This document shows positions 46,743 to 57,016 of a DNA stretch of 64,000 nucleotides, one piece after another; the stretch's first letter is position 1; each line of letters begins with the position of its first letter. The DNA lies in assembly GCA_945865935.1 (NCBI GenBank), contig CAMBFI010000016.1:1-64000 (forward strand). Direction: 5' to 3'. The DNA comes from Bordetella parapertussis (GTDB lineage Bacteria > Pseudomonadota > Gammaproteobacteria > Burkholderiales > Burkholderiaceae_B). Under the pieces are notes generated by a model. It did no database searches, was not told the origin of the DNA, and saw only the letters and a program-made list of their open reading frames with translations. A program made the position numbers and the translations under genes.

Positions 46743-47873
46743 CTACCAGCCGTAAAAGCGGCTCCAGGTCTTGACATCCCCTTGCACATCTACAGCTTGA
46801 TACTCAGGAAACTGTGCGCCTGTCGCACAAGCATGGTTGGGCAGAATGCGAAGCTGCGTGCCAACTGGGAAACGCTTGACGATGTCTAAGTCAGGACTAC
46901 CCGCACGCGAGATAATGCCGTGCTCTTGATTTGCCCCAGAGATAACGTAGTTAGGAATAACATTTCCGGCTACCTCACAGACCTGGCCATAGCCGTAATC
47001 TATGGTTTGCTTTTGGGTACCCCGGTCTCGGCTCATGGCCATCCATCCCGCATCAACAATCGCCCATCCTTTCTCTTCTTGATGGCCAATCACCGTTGTG
47101 AGCACACTTAAGGCGATGTCATCAAGCTGACAAACGCCGACGTTGCGCATGACAAGGTCAAAAAATACATACACACCCGCCCTCACTTCGGTCACGCCTG
47201 CTAGACCGGTCGCAGCCAAGGCTGTCGGCGTCGATCCTACGCTCACGACTGGGCAGGAGAACCCCGCTACGCGCAGGCGCTCGGCAGCATGTACACAACC
47301 GAAGCGCTCTTGCTCCGCCATTTGAACTAGGGCTTGCGGCGTATTGAGGTCATAACTCGATCCTGCATGGGTCATGACGCCTTGAATCACCATCCCTGCA
47401 TCGGCAAGCACCTTAGCAACATCTAGCAAACTGGCCGCGTCAGGCTTGATGCCGGAACGATGATCGTCCGTATCGATTTCAATAAACACTTTGAAGACGA
47501 TGCCGCGAGTTTGCGCAAAGTCGGCAATCGCCCGAGCACTCGCCACACTGTCAGTCAGGATTTTTAAATCACAACCTTTTTCTTGCAGTGCAGCTGCCTG
47601 GGGCAACTTGTTCGCCGCAATACCGACCGCATACAGAATATCGCGAATGCCTGAGTCAAAGAACTGCTCCGCCTCTTTAAGCGTTGAAACCGTGATTCCT
47701 TTGGCGCCCGCCTGCACTTGCGCGTGAGTGACTTCGACACACTTCGACGTCTTGACATGCGGGCGAAACGCCACGCCAAGACGATTAGTCTGTGCCTGCA
47801 TACGATTAATATTTTGTGTCATACGGGCGACATCGATCAATGCGACAGGAGTGATCAGGTCAGTCAGTTTCAT
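46743..47873 (-). CDS. DSD1-family PLP enzyme (D-threonine aldolase-like)
   Basis: A 376-residue fold-type III PLP enzyme of the alanine-racemase-like D-threonine aldolase/D-serine dehydratase group. The PLP lysine is in FRPHVKTSKCVE, and the zinc site HxC in LPNHACATGAQF. Likely acts on D-3-hydroxy amino acids; the exact substrate is not set by sequence. GGA stands 6 nt before the ATG. It diverges from the acyltransferase gene. Confidence 0.88.
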   Translation of the reverse strand: MKLTDLITPVALIDVARMTQNINRMQAQTNRLGVAFRPHVKTSKCVEVTHAQVQAGAKGITVSTLKEAEQFFDSGIRDILYAVGIAANKLPQAAALQEKGCDLKILTDSVASARAIADFAQTRGIVFKVFIEIDTDDHRSGIKPDAASLLDVAKVLADAGMVIQGVMTHAGSSYDLNTPQALVQMAEQERFGCVHAAERLRVAGFSCPVVSVGSTPTALAATGLAGVTEVRAGVYVFFDLVMRNVGVCQLDDIALSVLTTVIGHQEEKGWAIVDAGWMAMSRDRGTQKQTIDYGYGQVCEVAGNVIPNYVISGANQEHGIISRAGSPDLDIVKRFPVGTQLRILPNHACATGAQFPEYQAVDVQGDVKTWSRFYGW

Positions 47874-48012
47874 TGTGCATCCAAGGTAAGTTAAAGCGGC
47901 GATTTGCGCTATTTTATCGCTAAGGCATTATGATGGGGCTGCCGCGCTGAACCATCGAGATTTAGAGCAACAAGGCTCAATTTGTTATTTTTCACCTCCT
48001 GTTTTCGACAAT

Positions 48013-48897
48013 ATGCTTGAAAAAATCGGTCCGCCAATCGTTACGTTACTTTTTAAGTTAATTGGTGCGCTTCCATTGCCGGTATTGCAAAGACTCGGTC
48101 GATTTTGTGGCTGGCTAGCTTGGTGCTTGCCCGGCAGCTACAAAGAATCCGCAAAGAAAAACCTTCGGCAGGCTTTTCCCGAATCAGATCCCCGCATGCT
48201 GCGTGCAGCAATGATGAGTGTCGGCCAATTAATGTTTGAGATGACCTTTTGGTGGACCAGACGCAATGAGCCGGCACTGGACGCCACTCTGCAGTGCGAC
48301 GACTGGCAGCAGTTCGATGACGCCCTCAGTCTAGAGAAAGGGGTTATTTTGCTGTCCCCACACGTCGGCTGTTTTGAACTACTAGGCCCCATCTTTGGTG
48401 CGCGTTACCCCGCAACGGTCCTGTTTCGACCTCCGCGCATGGTTTGGCTCTCGGACTGGATCATCAAAATGCGCTCGCGCCGACAACTTACGATGGCGCC
48501 CGCAAATCAAAGTGGCGTACGCACGCTTGTGAAGACCCTTCTTCGTGGACGAATCATCGGCATCTTGCCCGATCAAGTCCCCCCAGATGGCGAGGGCGTA
48601 TGGGCTCCTTTTTTTGGCAAACCGGCGTACACGATGACTTTAGTACAGCGCTTGCAACACCTCTCCGGTGCAACGATATTTGTCTTGGCGGCTGAAAGAA
48701 AAGCGGTTGGGAAAGGCTATATCTTGCATTACAAGCGTCTTGATGCACCGCTACCCAATGAGCCCGAAGCCGCTGCAATCATCATCAACCAAGAGATGGA
48801 GGCGATGATTCGCAAAATGCCTGAGCAATATCTCTGGGGATATAACCGTTACCGTCAGCCTAAAATCAAAGCGATGAAGGCTAACGGTAACAACTAA
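48013..48897 (+). CDS. Lipid A biosynthesis-type acyltransferase (LpxL family)
   Basis: A 294-residue inner-membrane LpxL/HtrB-family acyltransferase that adds a secondary acyl chain to lipid A or acts on a related lipid. It has an N-terminal hydrophobic segment, the catalytic HxxxxE in LSPHVGCFELLGP and the block GILPDQVPPDGEGVWAPFFGKPAYT. The exact chain specificity is not readable. The stop overlaps the next convergent gene by 4 nt. Confidence 0.87.
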   Translation: MLEKIGPPIVTLLFKLIGALPLPVLQRLGRFCGWLAWCLPGSYKESAKKNLRQAFPESDPRMLRAAMMSVGQLMFEMTFWWTRRNEPALDATLQCDDWQQFDDALSLEKGVILLSPHVGCFELLGPIFGARYPATVLFRPPRMVWLSDWIIKMRSRRQLTMAPANQSGVRTLVKTLLRGRIIGILPDQVPPDGEGVWAPFFGKPAYTMTLVQRLQHLSGATIFVLAAERKAVGKGYILHYKRLDAPLPNEPEAAAIIINQEMEAMIRKMPEQYLWGYNRYRQPKIKAMKANGNN

Positions 48898-49838
48898 GCG
48901 CGTCGTGCATGGGTCGACAGCACTTCAAGTGCTGTTTTGCCAGAACCCGACTTGACAGCGGTTTTTACGACAGCCGTCATGCGCCCTTGGTGAACGATCA
49001 CTGACTGAGCCCGGACCGTCTCACCTTCACCAGGACTGATATAGGTTGCAGTCACGCCCGACAACAACCATTCATCCCCAAGCGCAGCGCTTGCACACAC
49101 CATCCCAATTGCTAGGATAATTCCACCTTGAACGTGTCCCACGCGATTTCCAATGTGCGGGCCGTTCTCAACATCACACATCGCGCCATCTCCCGTAGGC
49201 TGCGTATCTAGCGTCAAAAAGTGCGAAAGAAAATTTTGACCGCCCTGTTCAGAATCGAATACGGACTGTCGAACGCGATCAAGTATCCAGCGTTCTGTTT
49301 CGTTCAGGCTGTTCAAATCCAAGGGGGGATTGTCCGGAGGCTTCTGAGATACCCACGGCACGGGAGGTAAGATCGTCCCTTGCGGCATCGGCATAATCAT
49401 GAAGGCGGCGGTGCCGATCGCAACGAGCGCATCGCCACTGGTCAGGCGAGTCTGACTGATGCCTTGGCGACCTTGCACGCCTTGCAGGTGTGCTTGTGAG
49501 TGGCTTGTCGCAACGAGGTCTCCACAAGGTTCTACCCCAGTAAACTGGAGCGACAACGAGACGGTCGCAGTTCGATGACGATCTCCGATGTTATAGCGCA
49601 GACAGGTTGCCAGGCCCATATCGGCAAGAATTGCCTGCACTACCGTGTGAATTTGTCCGTTGCTACCAACGCTTTGCCCTTCAGGCTTGACATGGACAAT
49701 CGAGTGATCCTGATCAGCCGAATCGTATGAAAAGTCAAAAAAGTTACCGCAAAAACTGTAACCAGGTGTCCGGTTTAACGCAATGGCCCGCATCGCTTTC
49801 TTTACGATGACATGGTCGTCAATAGAAGGGGGATACAT
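48894..49838 (-). CDS. Double-hotdog thioesterase-like protein
   Basis: A 314-residue protein made of two PaaI/hotdog-like halves. The first carries SVGSNGQIHTVVQAILADMGLAT, the second GNRVGHVQGGIILAIGMVCASAAL followed by YISPGEGETVRAQSVIVHQGRM. Such tandem hotdog proteins act as acyl-CoA thioesterases or are related to hydroxyacyl binding. Substrate unknown. It lies 36 bp downstream of the nitronate monooxygenase gene in the same direction. Confidence 0.75.
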   Translation of the reverse strand: MYPPSIDDHVIVKKAMRAIALNRTPGYSFCGNFFDFSYDSADQDHSIVHVKPEGQSVGSNGQIHTVVQAILADMGLATCLRYNIGDRHRTATVSLSLQFTGVEPCGDLVATSHSQAHLQGVQGRQGISQTRLTSGDALVAIGTAAFMIMPMPQGTILPPVPWVSQKPPDNPPLDLNSLNETERWILDRVRQSVFDSEQGGQNFLSHFLTLDTQPTGDGAMCDVENGPHIGNRVGHVQGGIILAIGMVCASAALGDEWLLSGVTATYISPGEGETVRAQSVIVHQGRMTAVVKTAVKSGSGKTALEVLSTHARRA

Positions 49839-49874
49839 TTTTCGACACCTAAAAAAAACGGAATAAGTCTAGAC

Positions 49875-50858
<984 letters not shown>

Positions 50859-51109
50859 CTATTTCCGACTGCTTTTGACGCGATCTCCCATCGACCTGCA
50901 TTGCGATGCTGCAATGCACAAGATCTTAGGAGCAAAGTTTCCTATCCTAGCCGACATAGGTTCCGCAGACAATAGCGGAGTCGCTGCGTCCGGTATACGA
51001 CTAAACTTGCTTTGATGCGGGCTTCTTTCATTTTCCAGACTCTAGTTTTAAACTGCCGGAGTTGTCCGCAGCGAATCTTCCACTCACCCACACAATCACA
51101 ATCATCAAT

Positions 51110-51922
51110 ATGCATCCCTATCTGACATTTAGTAGAAAACTAACTTTAGCGGCATTATTTGCGAGCGTGACCGCGGTGACGTCGGTCGCCACGGCGCAGA
51201 CCGCACCCTCGGCTAAACCCGAGCCCGTTTTCCAAGTTAGCGATGCGTGGCGCTTTGCCGTGACGCCGTATCTTTGGCTTGTAAACATCAACGGCAGCGT
51301 CTATTACGATGACACACGATTGGGCCATGCATATCTAAGCAGCAGCGAACTGCTATCGAATCTGAATGCCGCCGGCATGGTGACCCTTGAAGCGCATAAG
51401 GGTCGTTTGGGGATTGCGGCTGATCTGGTGTATTCGAAGATATCTTCGCAAAACTCGACCATTCGTGGCGCCGTCGACTTAGGCAGTAAAACCACGGTCG
51501 AGCAAGGTATCTATACCGTTGCGGGCACCTACACCGTGCACAACAGCGCCTCCGCTTACGTGGACGCTTTGGTAGGCTTGCGTGTCATGGATATGCGTGC
51601 CTCGACTGCTGTCGCCGTAGCAGGAACGCCGCTCGGGCTAACCAAGAGCAAAAACGTCACGACAACCGACCCAATTATTGGCTTGAAGGGCCGCGTGCAA
51701 CTCGGTGCGAGTGACTATTTCGTCCCCTTTTACATTGACGTGGGTGGCGGCAGCAGCAATACCGAAGTCACGACCCAGCAGATGGTTGGTGTGGGGCGCG
51801 CCTTTTCTTGGGGTGACACGACCTTAGGCGTCAAGAATCTTTACTACAAACAAAAAACGAATGGTGTCACGACGGACCAAAGTCTTTACGGTGTAACATT
51901 AGGTGTGACGTTTAAGTTCTAA
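51110..51922 (+). CDS. Outer-membrane β-barrel protein
   Basis: A 270-residue exported protein: signal peptide to about AQT, then alternating amphipathic β-strands ending in LGVTFKF (aromatic terminal residue). It begins FAVTPYLWLVNINGSVYYDD, a run typical of a family of barrel proteins of unknown function. The ATG at 51110 places the signal peptide correctly; the longer frame from 51062 does not. Confidence 0.82.
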   Translation: MHPYLTFSRKLTLAALFASVTAVTSVATAQTAPSAKPEPVFQVSDAWRFAVTPYLWLVNINGSVYYDDTRLGHAYLSSSELLSNLNAAGMVTLEAHKGRLGIAADLVYSKISSQNSTIRGAVDLGSKTTVEQGIYTVAGTYTVHNSASAYVDALVGLRVMDMRASTAVAVAGTPLGLTKSKNVTTTDPIIGLKGRVQLGASDYFVPFYIDVGGGSSNTEVTTQQMVGVGRAFSWGDTTLGVKNLYYKQKTNGVTTDQSLYGVTLGVTFKF

Positions 51923-51950
51923 ATGCGAACCCAGCACGCTCGGTGCACAC

Positions 51951-52835
51951 TTATGCATCGAGCGGCTTCACCACAAGCTCGAAGGTGACAAGCACAGGAT
52001 TTTCCCCCCGCGCTAACACGCCCTCAGAAACTCCCCCTAGGTAGTCGACCATCACGATATCGATTCGTGCGCTAGGTTCTCCATCGTCACCTAAACGAAT
52101 TTCGCCCTGACGAATCAGCAGCTCCGTCACAAAAGCCTCGACGACTCGCCCATCGTCGAATACGGCACCGACCGTACTCCCTACTCCGCCTTCTATCGTT
52201 GCTGCGGTAATGCCATGCTCCCGACAAAAGCCCTCTAGCGCGAAACAGACATCGATATTTGGAGCAAGCCGAACCGCATACGCTATGCCTGACCCCGCCG
52301 GCACCTTGTCCTGCACCGAGGCAGAGGCGCTCGAGGTCCTTTGAGGCATGAACAGAGAAAAATTTGTCTCCGCATCTGGGGTCACAACAAATTCAGCACC
52401 TTGCATCGCTCGACCTGTCACTAAAATTTCGCTGGCGACCCGAACTTGATCAGGCAATAGGTGCCCACTATGACGCCGGCCGCCTGGCTCTGTCCACACG
52501 GCATGGCAATGCAGCCACGGTTCCCCGTCACGCACGCCAAAAGTCACGGTCGCAGCCTCGAGTAAAACAACACCCTCTACGCGGTAGGTCTCACTGAAAT
52601 AAACCGCATGCTCACTTGTCTTAGAAAGTGCCGGCATACAGTAGGCAAAGCCATCCAACGCGCCACCACTCAGACGCATCACGGCACTCGTGCTGCCCAG
52701 ATCGCGCATCGCCGTCGCCACTGCGGTCAGCAGGCTCTGTCCCGGCGCGAGACGCGTCACAAACTCTTCTACCCGACAGGGCACGCTGTGAAGGCGTTTA
52801 GGGGCTGCGTTGCCTGGGTGTTGGATATGGCGCAT
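51951..52835 (-). CDS. Tandem PCC/DUF296-domain protein
   Basis: A 294-residue protein with two copies of the PCC (DUF296) fold, roughly residues 25-140 (SAVMRLSGGALDGFAYCMP, HCHAVW) and 165-290 (ITAATIEGGVGSTVGAVF). In the second copy the metal-binding His residues are less evident. Single-copy PCC proteins are the rule. Role unknown. It is divergent from the acyl-CoA dehydrogenase operon. Confidence 0.78.
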   Translation of the reverse strand: MRHIQHPGNAAPKRLHSVPCRVEEFVTRLAPGQSLLTAVATAMRDLGSTSAVMRLSGGALDGFAYCMPALSKTSEHAVYFSETYRVEGVVLLEAATVTFGVRDGEPWLHCHAVWTEPGGRRHSGHLLPDQVRVASEILVTGRAMQGAEFVVTPDAETNFSLFMPQRTSSASASVQDKVPAGSGIAYAVRLAPNIDVCFALEGFCREHGITAATIEGGVGSTVGAVFDDGRVVEAFVTELLIRQGEIRLGDDGEPSARIDIVMVDYLGGVSEGVLARGENPVLVTFELVVKPLDA

Positions 52836-52970
52836 GGTGGAAGGTATGTGCGGAAATCTGTGGAATTGCGATAATAGAGAATAATCACCGAAATCGCTTA
52901 GCTGATAATACTTAGAAAAGTCTTCTCATGCGAGGCCGTATCGGTATGAGGCCTTAACAAGGATCCAAAG

Positions 52971-54143
52971 ATGGAATTTTCACTATCCCCCAGGCAGCTT
53001 GAACTGCAAGCCCGCACTCGCTCGTTTATTGCCGACGTCATCATCCCCTTAGAGCGTGATCCGCGAGCCACTTCGCATGGCCCGACTGAAGAACTGCGCA
53101 ACGAACTCGTTGCGCACGCGCGCGCGGCCGGTCTACTGACACCCCATGCCTCGGTTGAACTAGGCGGATTAGGACTCACGCATGCTGAAAAGGCTGTCGT
53201 ATTTGAAGAGGCCGGCTATTCCACGCTAGGACCCACTGCCATGAATATCCATGCACCTGATGAGGGCAATATTCACCTCATGGAAGTCGTTGGCACCCCG
53301 GAACAAAAAGAGCGCTGGTTACGCCCTCAGGTGCAAGGTCATATACGCTCGTGCTTCGCGATGACAGAGCCAAGTCCTGGCGCCGGCGCCGATCCATCCA
53401 TGATGCAGACCACCGCAGTCAAGGACGGCGACCACTATGTCATCAATGGCACTAAGTGGTTCATTACGGGTGCGCAGGGTGCCACGTACGTCATCATCAT
53501 GGCGAAAATGGAAGACGGCTCTGCAACCATGTTTTTGAGCAACATGAGCCGCGAAGGAATTAGCGTCACGCGTCAAATGGACGCCATGGACAGTTGCTTT
53601 AGCGGGGGACACTGCGTGATGACCTTCGAGAACGTTCGCATCCCCGCAACTGATGTCCTAGGAGAAATCGGACGCGGTTTCAAATATGCACAAGTGCGCC
53701 TGGCGCCTGCTCGCCTGACACACTGTATGCGCTGGCTTGGGCAGGCCCGTCGCGCTCACGACATCGCCACAGACTACGCACGCAAGAGAGAAGCCTTCGG
53801 CAGAATACTCGGCAAACACGAAGGGGTCGGATTTATGTTGGCTGATAACGATATGGACCTGCAAACGAGCAGATTACATATTGCGCACACTGCGTGGGTT
53901 TTAGATCAGGGGCATGGTGCTAATTTCGAATCGAGCCGAGCCAAGGTCGTTTGTTCCGAAGCGGAATGGCGCGTCGTGGATCGTTGTGTACAAATACTTG
54001 GCGGACAAGGCGTCACCGGCGAAACCATGGTGATGCGTATCTTCACGGACATGCGCGCGTTTCGAATCTACGATGGCCCGAGCGAAGTGCACCGTTGGAG
54101 CATGGCACGCAAGATTATCGAGGCTGGAGAGAAGCGCGTATGA
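52971..54143 (+). CDS. Acyl-CoA dehydrogenase
   Basis: A 390-residue flavin enzyme of the acyl-CoA dehydrogenase superfamily. Visible: N-domain, FAMTEPSPGAGADPSMMQTTA, INGTKWFITGAQGATY and the C-domain ILGGQGVTGETMVMRIFTDMR with EVHRWSMARKI. The family base Glu is not placed with certainty here. First of three coupled genes: its stop overlaps the SDR start (ATGA). Confidence 0.93.
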   Translation: MEFSLSPRQLELQARTRSFIADVIIPLERDPRATSHGPTEELRNELVAHARAAGLLTPHASVELGGLGLTHAEKAVVFEEAGYSTLGPTAMNIHAPDEGNIHLMEVVGTPEQKERWLRPQVQGHIRSCFAMTEPSPGAGADPSMMQTTAVKDGDHYVINGTKWFITGAQGATYVIIMAKMEDGSATMFLSNMSREGISVTRQMDAMDSCFSGGHCVMTFENVRIPATDVLGEIGRGFKYAQVRLAPARLTHCMRWLGQARRAHDIATDYARKREAFGRILGKHEGVGFMLADNDMDLQTSRLHIAHTAWVLDQGHGANFESSRAKVVCSEAEWRVVDRCVQILGGQGVTGETMVMRIFTDMRAFRIYDGPSEVHRWSMARKIIEAGEKRV

Positions 54144-54925
54144 CCACGACAAACAATACAGGTTCACTGTTCAACCTCCAGGGCCACACCGCACTGGTAA
54201 CCGGTGCATCGAGCGGTATTGGGCATCATCTTGCGCTCACGCTCGCTCAGGCGGGTGCGCGTGTCGTGGTCGCCGCACGCAGAGTGGATAAGCTCGAGGA
54301 CCTCGTCAGGGAAATTGAACAACGCGGCGGCAAAGCGTATGCCGTCGCGCTAGACGTTACAAGCGCAGCCAGCGTCTCAGCCTGTTTTGACGCGATCGAA
54401 GCGCAAGGACTGCTAGCAGATGTCGTGGTCAGCAACGCTGGAGTAACGGTGGCCAAGCCCGCACTCCAACAGACCGAGCAAGACTGGGATCAAGTTCTGG
54501 ATACCAATCTTAAAGGGTGTTGGCTCGTCAATACTGAAGCGGCACGCAGGCTCGTTCATCACAAAAAGCCAGGAAGCATTATCAATATTTCTTCGATCTT
54601 AGGTGAGCGTGTGGCGGGTGCTGTCGTGGGTTACAGTGCATCGAAAGCCGGGGTTATACAGTTCACGAAGTCCTTGGCTCTTGAATTCGCGCGCTATGGA
54701 ATTCGCGTCAATGCAGTGCTACCCGGCTACGTGGTAACGGATTTAAACAACGAGTTTTTGGCTAGCGATGCGGGAAAAAAATTAGAGTCGCGTATCCCCT
54801 TTAGACGCTTTTGCCAAATGTCGGATATGGACGGCCCAATACTATTATTGGCCTCAGACGCTGGTCGTGCGATGACCGGTACCAGCCTCGCGGTTGACTG
54901 GGGACATCTCGTGAGTTCGCTATGA
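54140..54925 (+). CDS. Short-chain dehydrogenase/reductase (SDR)
   Basis: A 261-residue classical SDR: NAD(P) loop TGASSGIGHHLALTLAQAG, NNAG-type SNAG, catalytic Ser in NISSILGERVAGAVVGYSASKAG with the YxxxK pair, and a VDWG end. It overlaps its two neighbours by 4 nt each. Confidence 0.92.
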   Translation: MTTTNNTGSLFNLQGHTALVTGASSGIGHHLALTLAQAGARVVVAARRVDKLEDLVREIEQRGGKAYAVALDVTSAASVSACFDAIEAQGLLADVVVSNAGVTVAKPALQQTEQDWDQVLDTNLKGCWLVNTEAARRLVHHKKPGSIINISSILGERVAGAVVGYSASKAGVIQFTKSLALEFARYGIRVNAVLPGYVVTDLNNEFLASDAGKKLESRIPFRRFCQMSDMDGPILLLASDAGRAMTGTSLAVDWGHLVSSL

Positions 54926-55974
54926 CACAACCAGAAGCGACCTCCACAAACCCCGTTGCGTTCGATCAGAGCGCGCTCGCGACATGGTTAAAAGCGCAGG
55001 GCCTCATTGACCGAACCTCGCTCACCGTTAAAGCCTTAACCGGCGGCCAGTCCAACCCGACCTATCTGCTCTCGAGTGGCGCGCAGCGCTACGTTTTAAG
55101 GAAAAAACCGCCCGGGCCACTGCTGCCTTCTGCACATGCCGTCGATCGTGAATTTCGCGTCATGCAAGCCTTACAAAACAGCGATGTGCCGGTGCCAAAG
55201 TTGTTTGCGTATAGCGAGGAGCTCGACGTTGTCGGTACACCGTTCTACATCATGGAGTATTTAGATGGCCGAGTGATTGTCGATCAATCCCTGCCCGGCC
55301 TTTCAAAAGCCGATCGAGCAAGCGTCTATCAAGACATGAATCGCGTCATTGCGGCGTTACATAAGGTTGACTACGCCAAAGTAGGCTTGGAGACCTTTGG
55401 CAAGCCTGGCAACTATTTCGGCCGACAAATTGCCCGCTGGAGCCGACAGTACCAAGAGGCGAACACAGAGGACATCCCTGAACTTAATGCTCTGATCGAT
55501 TGGTTGCCAGCGAACATCCCCGCGGGTGAGCAGACGTCAATTGTTCACGGAGACTATCGGTTAGATAACCTGGTGCTGCATCCCACCGAGCCACGCGCCA
55601 TCGGCTTACTCGACTGGGAATTAGCGACGTTGGGGCATCCGCTTGCAGATTTTGCCTACCACTGCATGAGTTGGCATATACCCGCATCCTTATGGCGGGG
55701 AATCGGAGGGTTAGATCTCGCTGCACTAGGAATACCCGATGAGGCGAAATACCTAAGACAGTATTCCGATGCAACGGGACTAGACGGAGCGCAACATTGG
55801 GACTTCTATCTCGCGTATAACTTATTCAGAATGGCGGCGATTCTGCAAGGAATCGCACGAAGGGCCGCCGATGGGACGGCCGCATCGAGTGATGCGCTCG
55901 AGACCGGCAGCAAAGCAAGACCACTCGCTGAAATTGGCTGGAGATATGCCCAACGCTACGCGAGCAGCAGATAA
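54922..55974 (+). CDS. APH-fold phosphotransferase (ACAD10/11-kinase-like)
   Basis: A 350-residue aminoglycoside-phosphotransferase-fold protein. Kinase marks are LTGGQSNPTYLL, the catalytic IVHGDYRLDNLVLHP and GLLDWELATLGHPLADFAYH. This set resembles the kinase domain of ACAD10/ACAD11 and LvaA, which phosphorylate 4-hydroxyacyl-CoA. Together with the dehydrogenase and SDR it suggests a hydroxyacid-catabolic unit; drug resistance is unlikely. Confidence 0.85.
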   Translation: MTQPEATSTNPVAFDQSALATWLKAQGLIDRTSLTVKALTGGQSNPTYLLSSGAQRYVLRKKPPGPLLPSAHAVDREFRVMQALQNSDVPVPKLFAYSEELDVVGTPFYIMEYLDGRVIVDQSLPGLSKADRASVYQDMNRVIAALHKVDYAKVGLETFGKPGNYFGRQIARWSRQYQEANTEDIPELNALIDWLPANIPAGEQTSIVHGDYRLDNLVLHPTEPRAIGLLDWELATLGHPLADFAYHCMSWHIPASLWRGIGGLDLAALGIPDEAKYLRQYSDATGLDGAQHWDFYLAYNLFRMAAILQGIARRAADGTAASSDALETGSKARPLAEIGWRYAQRYASSR

Positions 55975-56139
55975 TCTGTACACTCGGGCGCGCTCAGACT
56001 CCTCGCAAGAACTGACAATTTAAAGATACTCAGGGGTTCGTCATGCAAAGCACGCCTCGACAGCGTTAGCATAGACACGCGCTGAGTGCATTCGTGCTTT
56101 AGTCGTCCAACAACTGATTTATTTTTTTAGGAACACCTC

Positions 56140-56472
56140 ATGAGCACAATGATTCGATGTGCCGTCAGCGGCTTAATAGCCGCCTCCGCCTTTATTTCAA
56201 GCCATGTGTCGGCACAGGTTGTGTACTGCACGGCTGAACGTGCGCCAGCGGGCTGCGTTGCACGCGCCGTTGACCGAGGCGCTCCCGGAGTCGGTGTACT
56301 CCCAGGCCCAGGCGTCGGCGCGCCAGGACCTGGCATTGCACCCGGCGTTGGTGCTCCTGGCCCAGGCGCAGCACCTGGCGTGGGCGCACCCGGAGCGGGT
56401 GCTGCAGGCGTGCGTGGACCCGGCGAAGGACCTAACCGTGGCGGCCCTGCGAATCGTCCTGGTGCTCGATAA
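56140..56472 (+). CDS. Gly-Pro-rich exported protein
   Basis: A 110-residue protein with a signal peptide (to about AQV), a short Cys-containing stretch (VYCTAERAPAGCVARAV), and then a low-complexity tail of PGVGAPGPG-type units to residue ~100. AGGA stands 7 nt before the ATG. Proteins of this composition occur in Burkholderiales without known function. Confidence 0.72.
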   Translation: MSTMIRCAVSGLIAASAFISSHVSAQVVYCTAERAPAGCVARAVDRGAPGVGVLPGPGVGAPGPGIAPGVGAPGPGAAPGVGAPGAGAAGVRGPGEGPNRGGPANRPGAR

Positions 56473-56491
56473 CACCTGCGCTAGGTGTAGA

Positions 56492-56950
56492 TTATTTCTT
56501 AAGCACCTTGCTCGCCGCTTTGGCGATCAAGGTTGCTATAACGTCGCTACGCGGTTCTTTGTAGTGTTCCGCGAGCGCGTCCAGCGCCCCTGATATATCT
56601 TTATCAAGAATGATTTCGACGCGTTTTGCACCCGCTTCAATGCGCTTTCGCCGATGCTCTGCAGTACGCGCTACCGGTGAAATAGGTACAGGCAATCTGG
56701 GTCGCCCACGACGCGAGAGGCCTGGCAAAAATCCCTGGCCAGGTAACACACCGGTTTGATTGGTCGAATGACTGGCCAGCGCATTTGGTCGTTTGTCGCT
56801 CGCTCGCTTAGAGGACTGCTCACCCGCTCGAGCGCGTTGCGTTCGCTTCAACTTTTTATTGGTCGCACCAACAGGATCAACAGACTCGGGCGCTAGGGTT
56901 TCGTCCTCGTCGAACAGTGAAAGCACTTGGCTTTTCTTCGGATTTGACAT
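56492..56950 (-). CDS. Unknown basic protein with possible RHH C-terminus
   Basis: A 152-residue protein. The first ~100 residues are Lys/Arg/Ser rich and look disordered, with RRGRPRLPVP. The last ~45 (KRVEIILDKDISGALDALAEHYKEPRSDVIATLIAKA) form a strand-helix-helix pattern like a ribbon-helix-helix DNA-binding domain. No partner gene is nearby. It converges with the Gly-Pro gene. Confidence 0.65.
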   Translation of the reverse strand: MSNPKKSQVLSLFDEDETLAPESVDPVGATNKKLKRTQRARAGEQSSKRASDKRPNALASHSTNQTGVLPGQGFLPGLSRRGRPRLPVPISPVARTAEHRRKRIEAGAKRVEIILDKDISGALDALAEHYKEPRSDVIATLIAKAASKVLKK

Positions 56951-57016
56951 CGCAACTCAATAAACCAACCGGATAGGTATATTTATATCATGATCTATTG
57001 CTTTCACCTAGCCCAC

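Noticed and set aside
54922-55974. Aminoglycoside resistance gene
   Set aside because: The fold is shared, but the operon with an acyl-CoA dehydrogenase and an SDR points to acyl-CoA metabolism.
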